The position numbers were made by a program, and so were the translations under genes. 64,000 nt of DNA from Oscillospiraceae bacterium (GTDB taxonomy: Bacteria; Bacillota; Clostridia; Oscillospirales; Ruminococcaceae), in NCBI GenBank assembly GCA_017518255.1, contig JAFWVK010000115.1:1-64000 (forward strand), in the 5' to 3' direction. Position 1 is the first letter of the stretch. Every line of letters starts with the position of its first letter. The notes under the pieces are model-generated. The model was not told the DNA's origin. It ran no database searches and worked only from the letters and a program-made list of their open reading frames with translations. Positions 1 through 7,621 of the stretch are shown in pieces.

Positions 1-956
1 ATGTGACACTTGCCGATCTGAACCATACACATATCCAGGCTTATCTCAATCATAAAATGGACGAGGGTGTTAAGGGCAGTACGGTCAAGCAGTATTACCT
101 TGCTTTGCATTCGGCTTTCGCCTATGCAGTAAAAATGGAAATGCTGGCACAGCACCCTATGGACAAGATGGTCGTGCCGAGAGCAGAGAGACATGAAGCT
201 GTCTTTTATAATGTAGACGAGCTGAATGAACTGTTTGAGGTATTCAAAGGGAACAAACTGGAACTTATCGTACACATCGCAGCATACTACGGTCTGAGAA
301 GATGTGAGATCCTCGGTTTGAAGTGGGATTCTATTGACTTCAAGAAAGGAACTATCACTATCGAACGCAAGGTCGTATGCGATTATGACGAAAACGGACA
401 GTCCAAGCTCTTTGTGGAGACAAGACTGAAAACTCATTCTACAAGAAGAACCCTTCCGCTGATCCCTCATATCAGAGAGATGCTTCTTGAAAAGAAGGAT
501 ATGGACAAGCGCTATAAAAAGCTCTGTGGTAAAGAATACAATACGGAGTCTGAAGGCTTTGTGTGCTGTGATCCCTATGGAAAGCTCATCAGTCCGAACA
601 CGGTCACTCACGATTTTCATCAGGTGATCAAGAAGAACGGATTGAAGATGCTTCGCTTTCATGATCTGAGACATAGCTGTGCGAGTCTTTTGCTTGCAAA
701 TGATATTCCGATGAAGGCAATTCAGGAATGGCTCGGTCATGCGACATTTAATATCACGGCGAACCTTTATAGTCATCTGGAGTATCATGCTAAGGTCACT
801 TCGGCTGAAACCATTGCAAGGGTTCTTAGTGGCAAAAAGGAAGATGCTCCCACCGACACAAAAGAGACTGTGCCGGAAGAAGCACCCAAGAAGTCAAACA
901 GCAGAAAAAAGAAGAAAGATACCTCTGCGGACAAGTCACAGCCCGCAGCCGTGTAA
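1..956 (+). CDS. Tyrosine recombinase / phage-type integrase, 5' end cut by window edge
   Basis: A site-specific DNA recombinase that would cut and rejoin attachment sites of an integrated element. The reading frame is open to the window edge, and the GTG at position 3 is probably an internal codon, so the arm-binding domain is missing. The visible part starts in the SAM-like core-binding domain (KGSTVKQYYLALHSAF) and continues into the catalytic domain. All catalytic positions are present: Arg in YGLRRCEI, Lys in the TRLKTHSTRR strand, HxxR in FHDLRHSC, His in WLGHAT and the Tyr nucleophile in NLYSHL. The last 40 residues are a Lys/Glu/Ser-rich tail. The next gene is unrelated surface-glycan synthesis, so this gene probably marks the edge of an integrated element lying to the left. 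Confidence 0.93.
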   Translation, partial: VTLADLNHTHIQAYLNHKMDEGVKGSTVKQYYLALHSAFAYAVKMEMLAQHPMDKMVVPRAERHEAVFYNVDELNELFEVFKGNKLELIVHIAAYYGLRRCEILGLKWDSIDFKKGTITIERKVVCDYDENGQSKLFVETRLKTHSTRRTLPLIPHIREMLLEKKDMDKRYKKLCGKEYNTESEGFVCCDPYGKLISPNTVTHDFHQVIKKNGLKMLRFHDLRHSCASLLLANDIPMKAIQEWLGHATFNITANLYSHLEYHAKVTSAETIARVLSGKKEDAPTDTKETVPEEAPKKSNSRKKKKDTSADKSQPAAV

Positions 957-1018
957 TTATATAATATACTGTGACAAAACCGAGGACGAAATAGAAAGAA
1001 TCAAAAAAGAGCGATTTT

Positions 1019-1051
1019 GGTAGAAAAAACGGTAGAAAATTCTGGTAGAAG
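1019..1051 (+). repeat. Three GGTAGAA direct repeats downstream of the integrase
   Basis: GGTAGAAAA occurs at 1019 and 1031, and GGTAGAAG at 1044, giving a period of 12-13 bp. They begin about 60 bp after the recombinase stop codon. Closely spaced short direct repeats beside an integrase gene are typical of arm-type binding sites or an element end. That role is inferred from position only. Confidence 0.45.
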
Positions 1052-1137
1052 TCAATTATATGATTTCACTTGAACTTCGCAAAAGCCGTATTACCGAAAG
1101 AAAAAGCGTATAAAACGAAAAAGTTCATATAATGCGC

Positions 1138-1166
1138 TGGACTTTGAGCCGATTTTATGCTATAAT
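1138..1166 (+). promoter_or_regulatory. Sigma-A promoter of the yfhO-rfbFGH operon
   Basis: A -35 like TGGACT (1138-1143) lies 17 bp before TATAAT (1161-1166), with a TGC extended -10 just upstream. The ribosome site AGGAGG (1191-1196) follows, eight bases before the ATG at 1205. Confidence 0.7.
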
Positions 1167-1204
1167 ACTTATGAACTGCGAAGCACTGTGAGGAGGTTAG
1201 AATT

Positions 1205-4200
1205 ATGGCTGTTACCCGATTCCGTTCACCCGGAACGGAGCAAAAAACAAACGGTAAATGGCGGGAGATCGGGCTATATTCTCTGATATACCTGATCTTT
1301 TTTTCGTTCGTATTCCTTCCGGTCATTATCCGGGACGGACTGATTCTGGGCGGCGACGGCTACGGAATCTATTATCCGACTCTGGTAAATCTGCGCAGTT
1401 CCCTGCTTGAATTCGGCAGAAATATCAAAAACGGATCCTTCCGCTTCCCGATGATGAATTACAATTACGGCTTCGGAACGGATAATCTGACCGCACTGAT
1501 GATGTGCAATTCCTTCCTGCCGGTCTTTGCCCTGACCGTATTTATGCCCGTCAGCTGGCTGCCTGCATTCCTGACAGGTACGGTTTTCCTGATGGATTAT
1601 CTCGCAGGCATCGCGTTTTTGAAATTGTGCCGTCATTTCGGTCACCGTTCTGAATGGAACAGTCTGATGGCGCTGAGCTATGCCTGCTGCACCGGTTTTA
1701 TTGACAATTATCTATATAATCCGCATTTTATGTATATGATGATTGCGTTTCCGCTGATGGTCATCGGCATAGACCGCGTGATTCATAAAACCGGCTGGCG
1801 GCTGCTTTGCTTTTCCGTATTCTGGATCGGCATTACCAGTTTTACGCTCCTTGTTTATACACTGCCGTTTCTGGCACTGTTCGCCCTGCTTCGCGTATGG
1901 TTTGTATACCGGGAGCATTTTATTCAGAATCTTCTGAAAGCATTCCTCCGCTGCGTCCCTGTGGTAACAGCCGGATTTCTGCTTTCGGCAGTCATTCAGC
2001 TTCCTGTTCTTTATCTGCTGCAAAACAGCGCCCGCAGCTTCGGGAATGCCACTGTCAGCCTGCGGGAGATCCTGCTGCCCGACCTAAACCGGATGAGCGA
2101 ATGCTTCTTCCTGATTGAACCGACAATGGACAGAGCCCCGACTGATATCAATCCGATGTTCATTGCAATTCCGGGATTGATGCTGATGCTGCTGGTACTC
2201 CGGAAGCACAAGGAACTGAGAGCAAACCTGATTGCCATGATCGTCTGTGTTTCCGTTCCGCTGGTCGCTTACGGGCTAAACGGTTTCCAGTACAGTCTGA
2301 TCCGCTGGGGCTTTGTGCCTGCCCTGCTGTTCTCCTTTGCAGGCTCCGTCGGCATGTCGGAATTCCGGAATCTCAACAAAAAACAGTGCCGCAGAATCGT
2401 CTGCATCCTGTGCTTTTACTGGGTAACATTCTCCTCCGTATATTTTCTGAAATATGAAGCCGGAAATCTCTGTGCAGCGCTGATTCTGATTGCCGCGGTC
2501 TGCCGGATGATTCCGCCGCTTTGCAGGCTGTGGAACCGCTTTACCCGATCCGCCGCAGACAAAGTGCGCAGCCTCCTTGCATTGCTGAAAGGAAAAACGC
2601 CCTCGGTCAAACGGTATCTTGCATCTGCCGGGGCAGTGATTGGTCTGCTTGCGGTATTCCTGTTCGCAATCGTTGTCATCTTTCTGCCGCAGTATACATT
2701 TTACCCGCAGCTTCCGGTAACAGCCGGTCTGACCGCTGCTGCCGCCTTCGTAATACTGAAAAAGCCAAAATGGGCTTCCGCCTGCACCCGTATTCTTGCT
2801 GTATGCTTTTTCGGCTTCTCGGTGCTTCTGTACTGCGATTACCATGAATCGAAATTTGAGGAGATTCAACCGGACAAAATGTTCCAAATGCTTCGGGAAA
2901 CTCCGGTTTCCGAAAACACGTTCGGACGGACGCTGTATATCAAAGCCGATCCGGATGAGGAGCCGGAGGAATCCGATGCATCCGAAACGAACAGCGAACA
3001 AAGTCAGACAATGGATATTGCGCTGCAAACAGACGGATTCCCCAAATGCTTTAATGTGCATCAGTATTCCAATCAGTTTCTTACCAATTACAGTCTGATT
3101 TACGGTTTTCCGGATACCGCATATTTCCACAGTATGATGGACAGCGACCTTCAGGAACTCACCAACCGCAGCGGTCTGGACGGATTCGATATCCCCGCCT
3201 TTACCGATTTTGAGGGCTACGGGGAGCGCGAAGTATTATATTCGCTTCTCGGCATTCAGACCGTCGGCTCCAAAAAATTTGAACTCTCCGGCTTCGGACT
3301 GAACGAAATCCGCTCAGAACCGGTTGGGGAACAGACTTACCGCGTATATGAATATCCGTATGCGCTGCCGGTCGGCGTGACCTATGACCGCTATCTCTCG
3401 AAAGATACCTTGCAGTCATTGGATGCAGCATATTATCCGTATGCTTTGATGCAGTCTGCGTATGTTGAACGGAAAGACGGCAGTACCGTGCCTGCCGATA
3501 CAGAGCCGGATGTCTCCGCCTGCCGCTGCGATGCAAAGATTGAAAAAGAATTTGTCAAGAAAAATTCCGTCGGAATGGATGTATACCACTATACGGTCAC
3601 TCTGAATGAAGATGTCTCAGACTGTTTCCTGTATCTGGATGCAGAGAAAACAAATGTCCGTTATCCTTACGGAATTGATCTGAAAGGCTTTACCGTTACA
3701 ATAGACAATGACGAAACCAAGCGTTTTATGGTGATGAATGACTGCTCCGTATGGCAGTGGCTGCGCCGCACCGACCGCTACGCATTCTCGCTCGGCTATC
3801 AGGAAGCGCCCGTGACGACGCTCGAATTCGAGCTGCCGATGGAATGTGAAAAGCTCAGTGTTTACGCGATTCCGTCCTCTGTCCTGACCGACGCATATGA
3901 GGAACGGTGCAAAGAAACACTTCAGAATGTGCAGTTCCGCACCAATCAGCTGGACGGTGACATCACGGTTTCCTCCGACAAGCTGCTCTCCGTCGGGCTG
4001 ATTCACAATGACGGCTGGCGCGTGTTTTTGGACGGCAGGGAAGCACCGCTCTGCAAGGTAAACGGCTTGTTTTTAGGGGTTCAGCTGACCGAAGGTTCCC
4101 ATCATGTGCAGTTTGTCTACCGTACTGCATGGCTGATTCCCGGAATCATCTGCACCTGCATCGGCATCGCCATGTGGATTCTGATGGAAATACTCACGCG

Positions 4201-4234
4201 AAAGAAGAAACAGTCCGCTCAGAAACAGGAATAA
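1205..4234 (+). CDS. YfhO-family multi-pass membrane protein
   Basis: A 1009-residue membrane protein of the YfhO family. Known members are GT-C-like integral membrane proteins, some of which glycosylate lipoteichoic acid. After a short polar N terminus come many hydrophobic segments. The early loop with GGDGYGIYYP and the NYNYGFGTDN segment match the family's acidic first extracellular loop. A long extracytoplasmic region follows from about residue 560, including an acidic, Ser/Glu-rich stretch near 580-600. One last membrane segment and a Lys-rich tail close the protein. It is first in an operon with rfbFGH (32 bp to the next start). This suggests it handles a lipid-linked sugar on the outer face, perhaps the dideoxyhexose made by its neighbours. 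The substrate is unknown. A second family member lies at 48715-51441. Confidence 0.82.
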   Translation: MAVTRFRSPGTEQKTNGKWREIGLYSLIYLIFFSFVFLPVIIRDGLILGGDGYGIYYPTLVNLRSSLLEFGRNIKNGSFRFPMMNYNYGFGTDNLTALMMCNSFLPVFALTVFMPVSWLPAFLTGTVFLMDYLAGIAFLKLCRHFGHRSEWNSLMALSYACCTGFIDNYLYNPHFMYMMIAFPLMVIGIDRVIHKTGWRLLCFSVFWIGITSFTLLVYTLPFLALFALLRVWFVYREHFIQNLLKAFLRCVPVVTAGFLLSAVIQLPVLYLLQNSARSFGNATVSLREILLPDLNRMSECFFLIEPTMDRAPTDINPMFIAIPGLMLMLLVLRKHKELRANLIAMIVCVSVPLVAYGLNGFQYSLIRWGFVPALLFSFAGSVGMSEFRNLNKKQCRRIVCILCFYWVTFSSVYFLKYEAGNLCAALILIAAVCRMIPPLCRLWNRFTRSAADKVRSLLALLKGKTPSVKRYLASAGAVIGLLAVFLFAIVVIFLPQYTFYPQLPVTAGLTAAAAFVILKKPKWASACTRILAVCFFGFSVLLYCDYHESKFEEIQPDKMFQMLRETPVSENTFGRTLYIKADPDEEPEESDASETNSEQSQTMDIALQTDGFPKCFNVHQYSNQFLTNYSLIYGFPDTAYFHSMMDSDLQELTNRSGLDGFDIPAFTDFEGYGEREVLYSLLGIQTVGSKKFELSGFGLNEIRSEPVGEQTYRVYEYPYALPVGVTYDRYLSKDTLQSLDAAYYPYALMQSAYVERKDGSTVPADTEPDVSACRCDAKIEKEFVKKNSVGMDVYHYTVTLNEDVSDCFLYLDAEKTNVRYPYGIDLKGFTVTIDNDETKRFMVMNDCSVWQWLRRTDRYAFSLGYQEAPVTTLEFELPMECEKLSVYAIPSSVLTDAYEERCKETLQNVQFRTNQLDGDITVSSDKLLSVGLIHNDGWRVFLDGREAPLCKVNGLFLGVQLTEGSHHVQFVYRTAWLIPGIICTCIGIAMWILMEILTRKKKQSAQKQE

Positions 4235-4266
4235 AAACCGGATTCTGATTGAGAGGAGGTCAACAT

Positions 4267-5049
4267 ATGAAGGTCGTATTGCTTGCAGGCGGATACGGAA
4301 CCCGTATTTCCGAGGAAAGCCAGTTCCGCCCGAAGCCGATGATTGAAATCGGCGGATACCCGATTCTCTGGCATATTATGAAGGAATACTCCTACTACGG
4401 GTTCAATGATTTCATTATCTGCGCAGGATACAAGCAGCACATGATAAAAAAATGGTTTGCAGACTATTTCCTGCACAAAAGTGACATGACATTTGACTTT
4501 ACAAGCGGAAAAAACGAGGTCATCATTCATGACCAGCGCTGTGAACCGTGGCGCGTTACGGTTGTCGATACCGGACTGCACACAATGACCGGCGGCAGAA
4601 TCAAGCGCATTCAGCCCTTTATCGGGAATCATCCGTTTATGATGACCTACGGCGACGGCGTCTGTGATGTCAATATCCGGGATTTGTATGAGTTTCACCG
4701 GAGCCACGGGAAAATTGCAACCCTGACCGCCGTGATTCAGCAGCAGCAAAAGGGCGTGCTGAATATCGGCGGCGACAATGCCGTAAAATCCTTCCGCGAA
4801 AAAAATCTTTCGGACGGTGCGCCGATCAATGCCGGATACATGGTTCTGAATCCGGAGGTTTTTGACTATATCAGCGGGGATGATACCATTTTCGAGCAGG
4901 ATACGCTGGAACAGCTTGTTCGGGAAGAACAGCTGATGTCCTATATGCATAAGGGCTTCTGGCAGTGTATGGACACAAAACGGGAAATGGATATGCTGGA
5001 GCATATGCTGGAAAGCGGAAATGCCCCCTGGAAGAAATGGGAGGACTGA
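4267..5049 (+). CDS. rfbF: Glucose-1-phosphate cytidylyltransferase
   Basis: Makes CDP-glucose from glucose-1-phosphate and CTP, the first step of CDP-linked 3,6-dideoxyhexose synthesis. The 260-residue protein opens with the nucleotidyltransferase signature LAGGYGTR (residues 6-13) and the PKPM sugar-nucleotide loop (22-25). Its length equals that of known RfbF proteins. An upstream in-frame ATG at 4249 is not preferred, because AGGAGG at 4254-4259 sits seven bases before the ATG at 4267. The gene lies between the YfhO gene and rfbG and shares their operon. The family assignment is firm, since RfbF-type enzymes differ from dTDP-glucose synthases in the SEESQFRPKPM segment seen here. Confidence 0.93.
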   Translation: MKVVLLAGGYGTRISEESQFRPKPMIEIGGYPILWHIMKEYSYYGFNDFIICAGYKQHMIKKWFADYFLHKSDMTFDFTSGKNEVIIHDQRCEPWRVTVVDTGLHTMTGGRIKRIQPFIGNHPFMMTYGDGVCDVNIRDLYEFHRSHGKIATLTAVIQQQQKGVLNIGGDNAVKSFREKNLSDGAPINAGYMVLNPEVFDYISGDDTIFEQDTLEQLVREEQLMSYMHKGFWQCMDTKREMDMLEHMLESGNAPWKKWED

Positions 5050-5051
5050 CC

Positions 5052-6143
5052 GTGAAATTTAATCTGTCCTATTATTGCGGAAAACGGGTACTGGTCACCG
5101 GTCACACGGGCTTTAAGGGTGCATGGCTCTGCCGGATGCTGACACTTGCCGGCGCAGAAGTGACCGGCTATGCACTGGAACCGCCGACTGACCCTTCGGT
5201 ATTCCGTCTTTTGAATATCGAAGCGGACATCCGCTCTGAAATCGGGGACATTGCCGATCTGCCGCATTTGCAGAATGTCTTTTCGGAAACAAAGCCGGAA
5301 ATCGTCCTGCATCTCGCCGCACAGCCGATTGTACGGGAAAGCTACAAAAATCCGGCGGAAACCTACCGGGTCAATGTACTCGGAACTGTTGATCTGCTGG
5401 AATGCGTGCGGCAGTGCGGCTCTGTTCGCTCTGTTGTGAATGTGACAACTGACAAGGTCTACCGGAACAATGAGTGGTGCTGGGGATACCGTGAGACAGA
5501 TCCGCTGGACGGTTTTGATCCGTATTCCAATTCCAAATCCTGCTCGGAACTGGTCAGCCGATGCTTTCGAGACTGCTTTTTCACTGCGCCGGACGGAACC
5601 TTGAAAATACCGATTTCTACGGTACGCGCCGGAAATGTCATCGGCGGAGGGGATTTTGCCGCAGACCGGATTATTCCGGACTGTGTCCGGGCGGCTGTCC
5701 GCAAGGAACCGATTATCATTCGCAACCCGCGCTCTACGCGCCCGTTTCAGCATGTTCTGGAGCCGCTTTATGTGTATCTGATGATTGCGGCATTGCAGGC
5801 ACAGAATCCGGAGCTGTCAGGCAGCTATAATGTCGGACCGGCGGACGATTCCTGCTGCCGGATAGCCGACCTTGCTGCCGGATTTGCCGCAGAGTGGGGC
5901 GAGGGGCTGCGCGCAGAGATTCAGCCGGATAACGGACCGCACGAAGCAAACCTGCTCCGTCTGGACTGTGCAAAGCTCCGCGCTGCATTTGACTGGAGCC
6001 CTGCATGGAATCTCGGAACTGCAATCCGTCAAACTGCGGAATGGTATCGCTGCTGGTATGAAAACGGAGATCTGTCCGCACTCACAGACCGGCAGATTCA
6101 AAAATATCTGGAGGATCGGAATCATGGCGGAATGGAAAAATGA
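5052..6143 (+). CDS. rfbG: CDP-glucose 4,6-dehydratase
   Basis: Converts CDP-glucose to CDP-4-keto-6-deoxyglucose with NAD, the second step of the pathway. It is an extended short-chain dehydrogenase of 363 residues with the nucleotide motif TGHTGFKG (16-23). It also has the TTDKVY active-site strand and the YSNSK form of the YxxxK catalytic pair. Translation probably starts at the GTG at 5052: GGGAGG (5039-5044) is seven bases upstream, and the encoded VKFNLSYYCGKRVLVTG matches the family's start. An in-frame ATG at 4965 would add a 29-residue extension lying inside rfbF and has no ribosome site. The gene starts two bases after rfbF and overlaps rfbH by 20 bp. Confidence 0.93.
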   Translation: MKFNLSYYCGKRVLVTGHTGFKGAWLCRMLTLAGAEVTGYALEPPTDPSVFRLLNIEADIRSEIGDIADLPHLQNVFSETKPEIVLHLAAQPIVRESYKNPAETYRVNVLGTVDLLECVRQCGSVRSVVNVTTDKVYRNNEWCWGYRETDPLDGFDPYSNSKSCSELVSRCFRDCFFTAPDGTLKIPISTVRAGNVIGGGDFAADRIIPDCVRAAVRKEPIIIRNPRSTRPFQHVLEPLYVYLMIAALQAQNPELSGSYNVGPADDSCCRIADLAAGFAAEWGEGLRAEIQPDNGPHEANLLRLDCAKLRAAFDWSPAWNLGTAIRQTAEWYRCWYENGDLSALTDRQIQKYLEDRNHGGMEK

Positions 6144-7473
6144 AGCGGAAGCCCGTACACAGATCAAAGAAATGATTGCGCAGTATTACCGGGATTTTAC
6201 GGCATCGGACAAACCCTATGCAGAGGGAGACTATATCCCGTATGCAAGAAGAGTCTTTGACGAAAAAGAAATGTGTGCCCTGACGGATGCGGTTCTGGAT
6301 TTCTGGCTGACAACCGGACGCTTTACGGCACAATTTGAACGGGAATTCGCAGAATTTCTCGGCGTAAAGTTTGCGCATCTGGTCAACAGCGGTTCCTCTG
6401 CAAATCTTCTGGCATTTATGGCGCTGACTTCACCGCTGCTGGGCAAACGCAGCATCCGCCGCGGTGATGAAGTGATTACGGTTGCCTGCGGTTTCCCGAC
6501 AACCGTTGCGCCGATTCTGCAATTCGGTGCGGTTCCGGTGTTTGTCGATGTCACGGTTCCGCAGTATAATATTGATGTGACAAAGCTGGAATCCGCTCTT
6601 TCCCCCTGCACAAAAGCGGTCATGCTGGCACATACGCTCGGCAATCCGTTTGACCTGCGCACGGTTCGCGATTTTTGCCGGCAGCACGAACTCTGGCTGA
6701 TTGAGGACAACTGTGATGCACTCGGTTCACAGTATACCATTGACGGCAAAACCGCCTATACCGGCACATGGGGCGATATCGGAACGAGCAGCTTTTATCC
6801 GCCGCACCATATGACAATGGGCGAAGGCGGATGCGTCTATACAGACAATCCGCTCCTGAGCAAAATTCTGCTCTCCCTGCGCGACTGGGGAAGGGACTGC
6901 GTCTGTCCCTCCGGTCACGATAATCTGTGCGGACGGCGTTTCAGCGGAACATTCGGGCAGCTTCCGCAGGGCTACGACCACAAATACGTATACAGTCATC
7001 TGGGCTATAATCTGAAAGCAACGGATATGCAGGCAGCAATCGGCTGTGAGCAGCTAAAAAAACTGCCGGATTTCATCCTGCGGCGTCAGCAGAACCGGAA
7101 CCGCCTGTACCGGCTTCTGGAACCGTATCAGGACCGGCTGATTTTACCGGAACCGGAACCGGACAGCAGCCCGTCATGGTTCGGTTTCCTGATTTCCGTG
7201 AAGCCGGAAAGCGGCATCAGCCGGAACCGCGTAACCGGATATCTGGAATCGCACGGAATTCAAACCCGCCTGCTGTTCAGCGGCAATCTGACATTGCATC
7301 CGTGCTTTGATTCGATCCGCGGAACGGACTGTTACCGCGTTGCCGGTTCGCTGGAACAGACTGATTTTGTAATGCGTCAGGCGTTCTGGGTCGGTGTGTA
7401 TCCCGGCATGACCGATGAAATGACGGATTACATAGCAAAAACACTGATTGAAGCTATCAGCATAAACTCTTAA
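6124..7473 (+). CDS. rfbH: CDP-4-keto-6-deoxyglucose 3-dehydrase (E1, PMP and 2Fe-2S enzyme)
   Basis: Removes the 3-hydroxyl of CDP-4-keto-6-deoxyglucose, together with a ferredoxin-type reductase partner, to give CDP-4-keto-3,6-dideoxyglucose. The 449-residue protein has the aminotransferase fold, but the usual PLP lysine is replaced by His in FYPPHHMTMGEGG. That replacement is the hallmark of this dehydrase family. Iron-sulfur ligands are visible as C-x-C-x7-C (DCVCPSGHDNLC), with a further Cys in EDNCDALGS. The ATG at 6124 is preceded by TGGAGG nine bases upstream and lies inside the end of rfbG. The partner reductase and the later tailoring enzymes are not in this window, so the final dideoxyhexose cannot be named. 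Confidence 0.93.
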   Translation: MAEWKNEAEARTQIKEMIAQYYRDFTASDKPYAEGDYIPYARRVFDEKEMCALTDAVLDFWLTTGRFTAQFEREFAEFLGVKFAHLVNSGSSANLLAFMALTSPLLGKRSIRRGDEVITVACGFPTTVAPILQFGAVPVFVDVTVPQYNIDVTKLESALSPCTKAVMLAHTLGNPFDLRTVRDFCRQHELWLIEDNCDALGSQYTIDGKTAYTGTWGDIGTSSFYPPHHMTMGEGGCVYTDNPLLSKILLSLRDWGRDCVCPSGHDNLCGRRFSGTFGQLPQGYDHKYVYSHLGYNLKATDMQAAIGCEQLKKLPDFILRRQQNRNRLYRLLEPYQDRLILPEPEPDSSPSWFGFLISVKPESGISRNRVTGYLESHGIQTRLLFSGNLTLHPCFDSIRGTDCYRVAGSLEQTDFVMRQAFWVGVYPGMTDEMTDYIAKTLIEAISINS

Positions 7474-7479
7474 TACAAA

Positions 7480-7537
7480 AAATCTCCGACGAATTGATAA
7501 GAAGGATACTCCCCTGTTATCAAGCCGCCGGAGATTT
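7480..7537 (+). terminator. Nested hairpin after rfbH
   Basis: The outer stem AAATCTCCG (7480-7488) pairs with CGGAGATTT (7529-7537). Inside it TTGATAA (7494-7500) pairs with TTATCAA (7517-7523). It begins seven bases after the rfbH stop. There is no T-run, so it may be a 3' stabilising structure rather than a terminator. Confidence 0.45.
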
Positions 7538-7555
7538 CATATTATTCAGAAAACG

Positions 7556-7588
7556 AAGAGGGTACGCCGCAATGACGTACCCTCTTTT
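7556..7588. terminator. Bidirectional terminator between rfbH and cel48
   Basis: AAGAGGGTACG (7556-7566) pairs with CGTACCCTCTT around a nine-base loop and ends in TTTT on the + strand. The A-rich left side gives a T-run on the opposite strand, so it can serve both converging genes. Confidence 0.75.
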
Positions 7589-7621
7589 GAATCATACAGT
7601 TTTTACTGAAAAGACTTCAGA

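Noticed and set aside
957-1204. A tRNA gene as target of the integrase
   Set aside because: No cloverleaf or CCA-end could be found in this interval; the attachment site may lie elsewhere.
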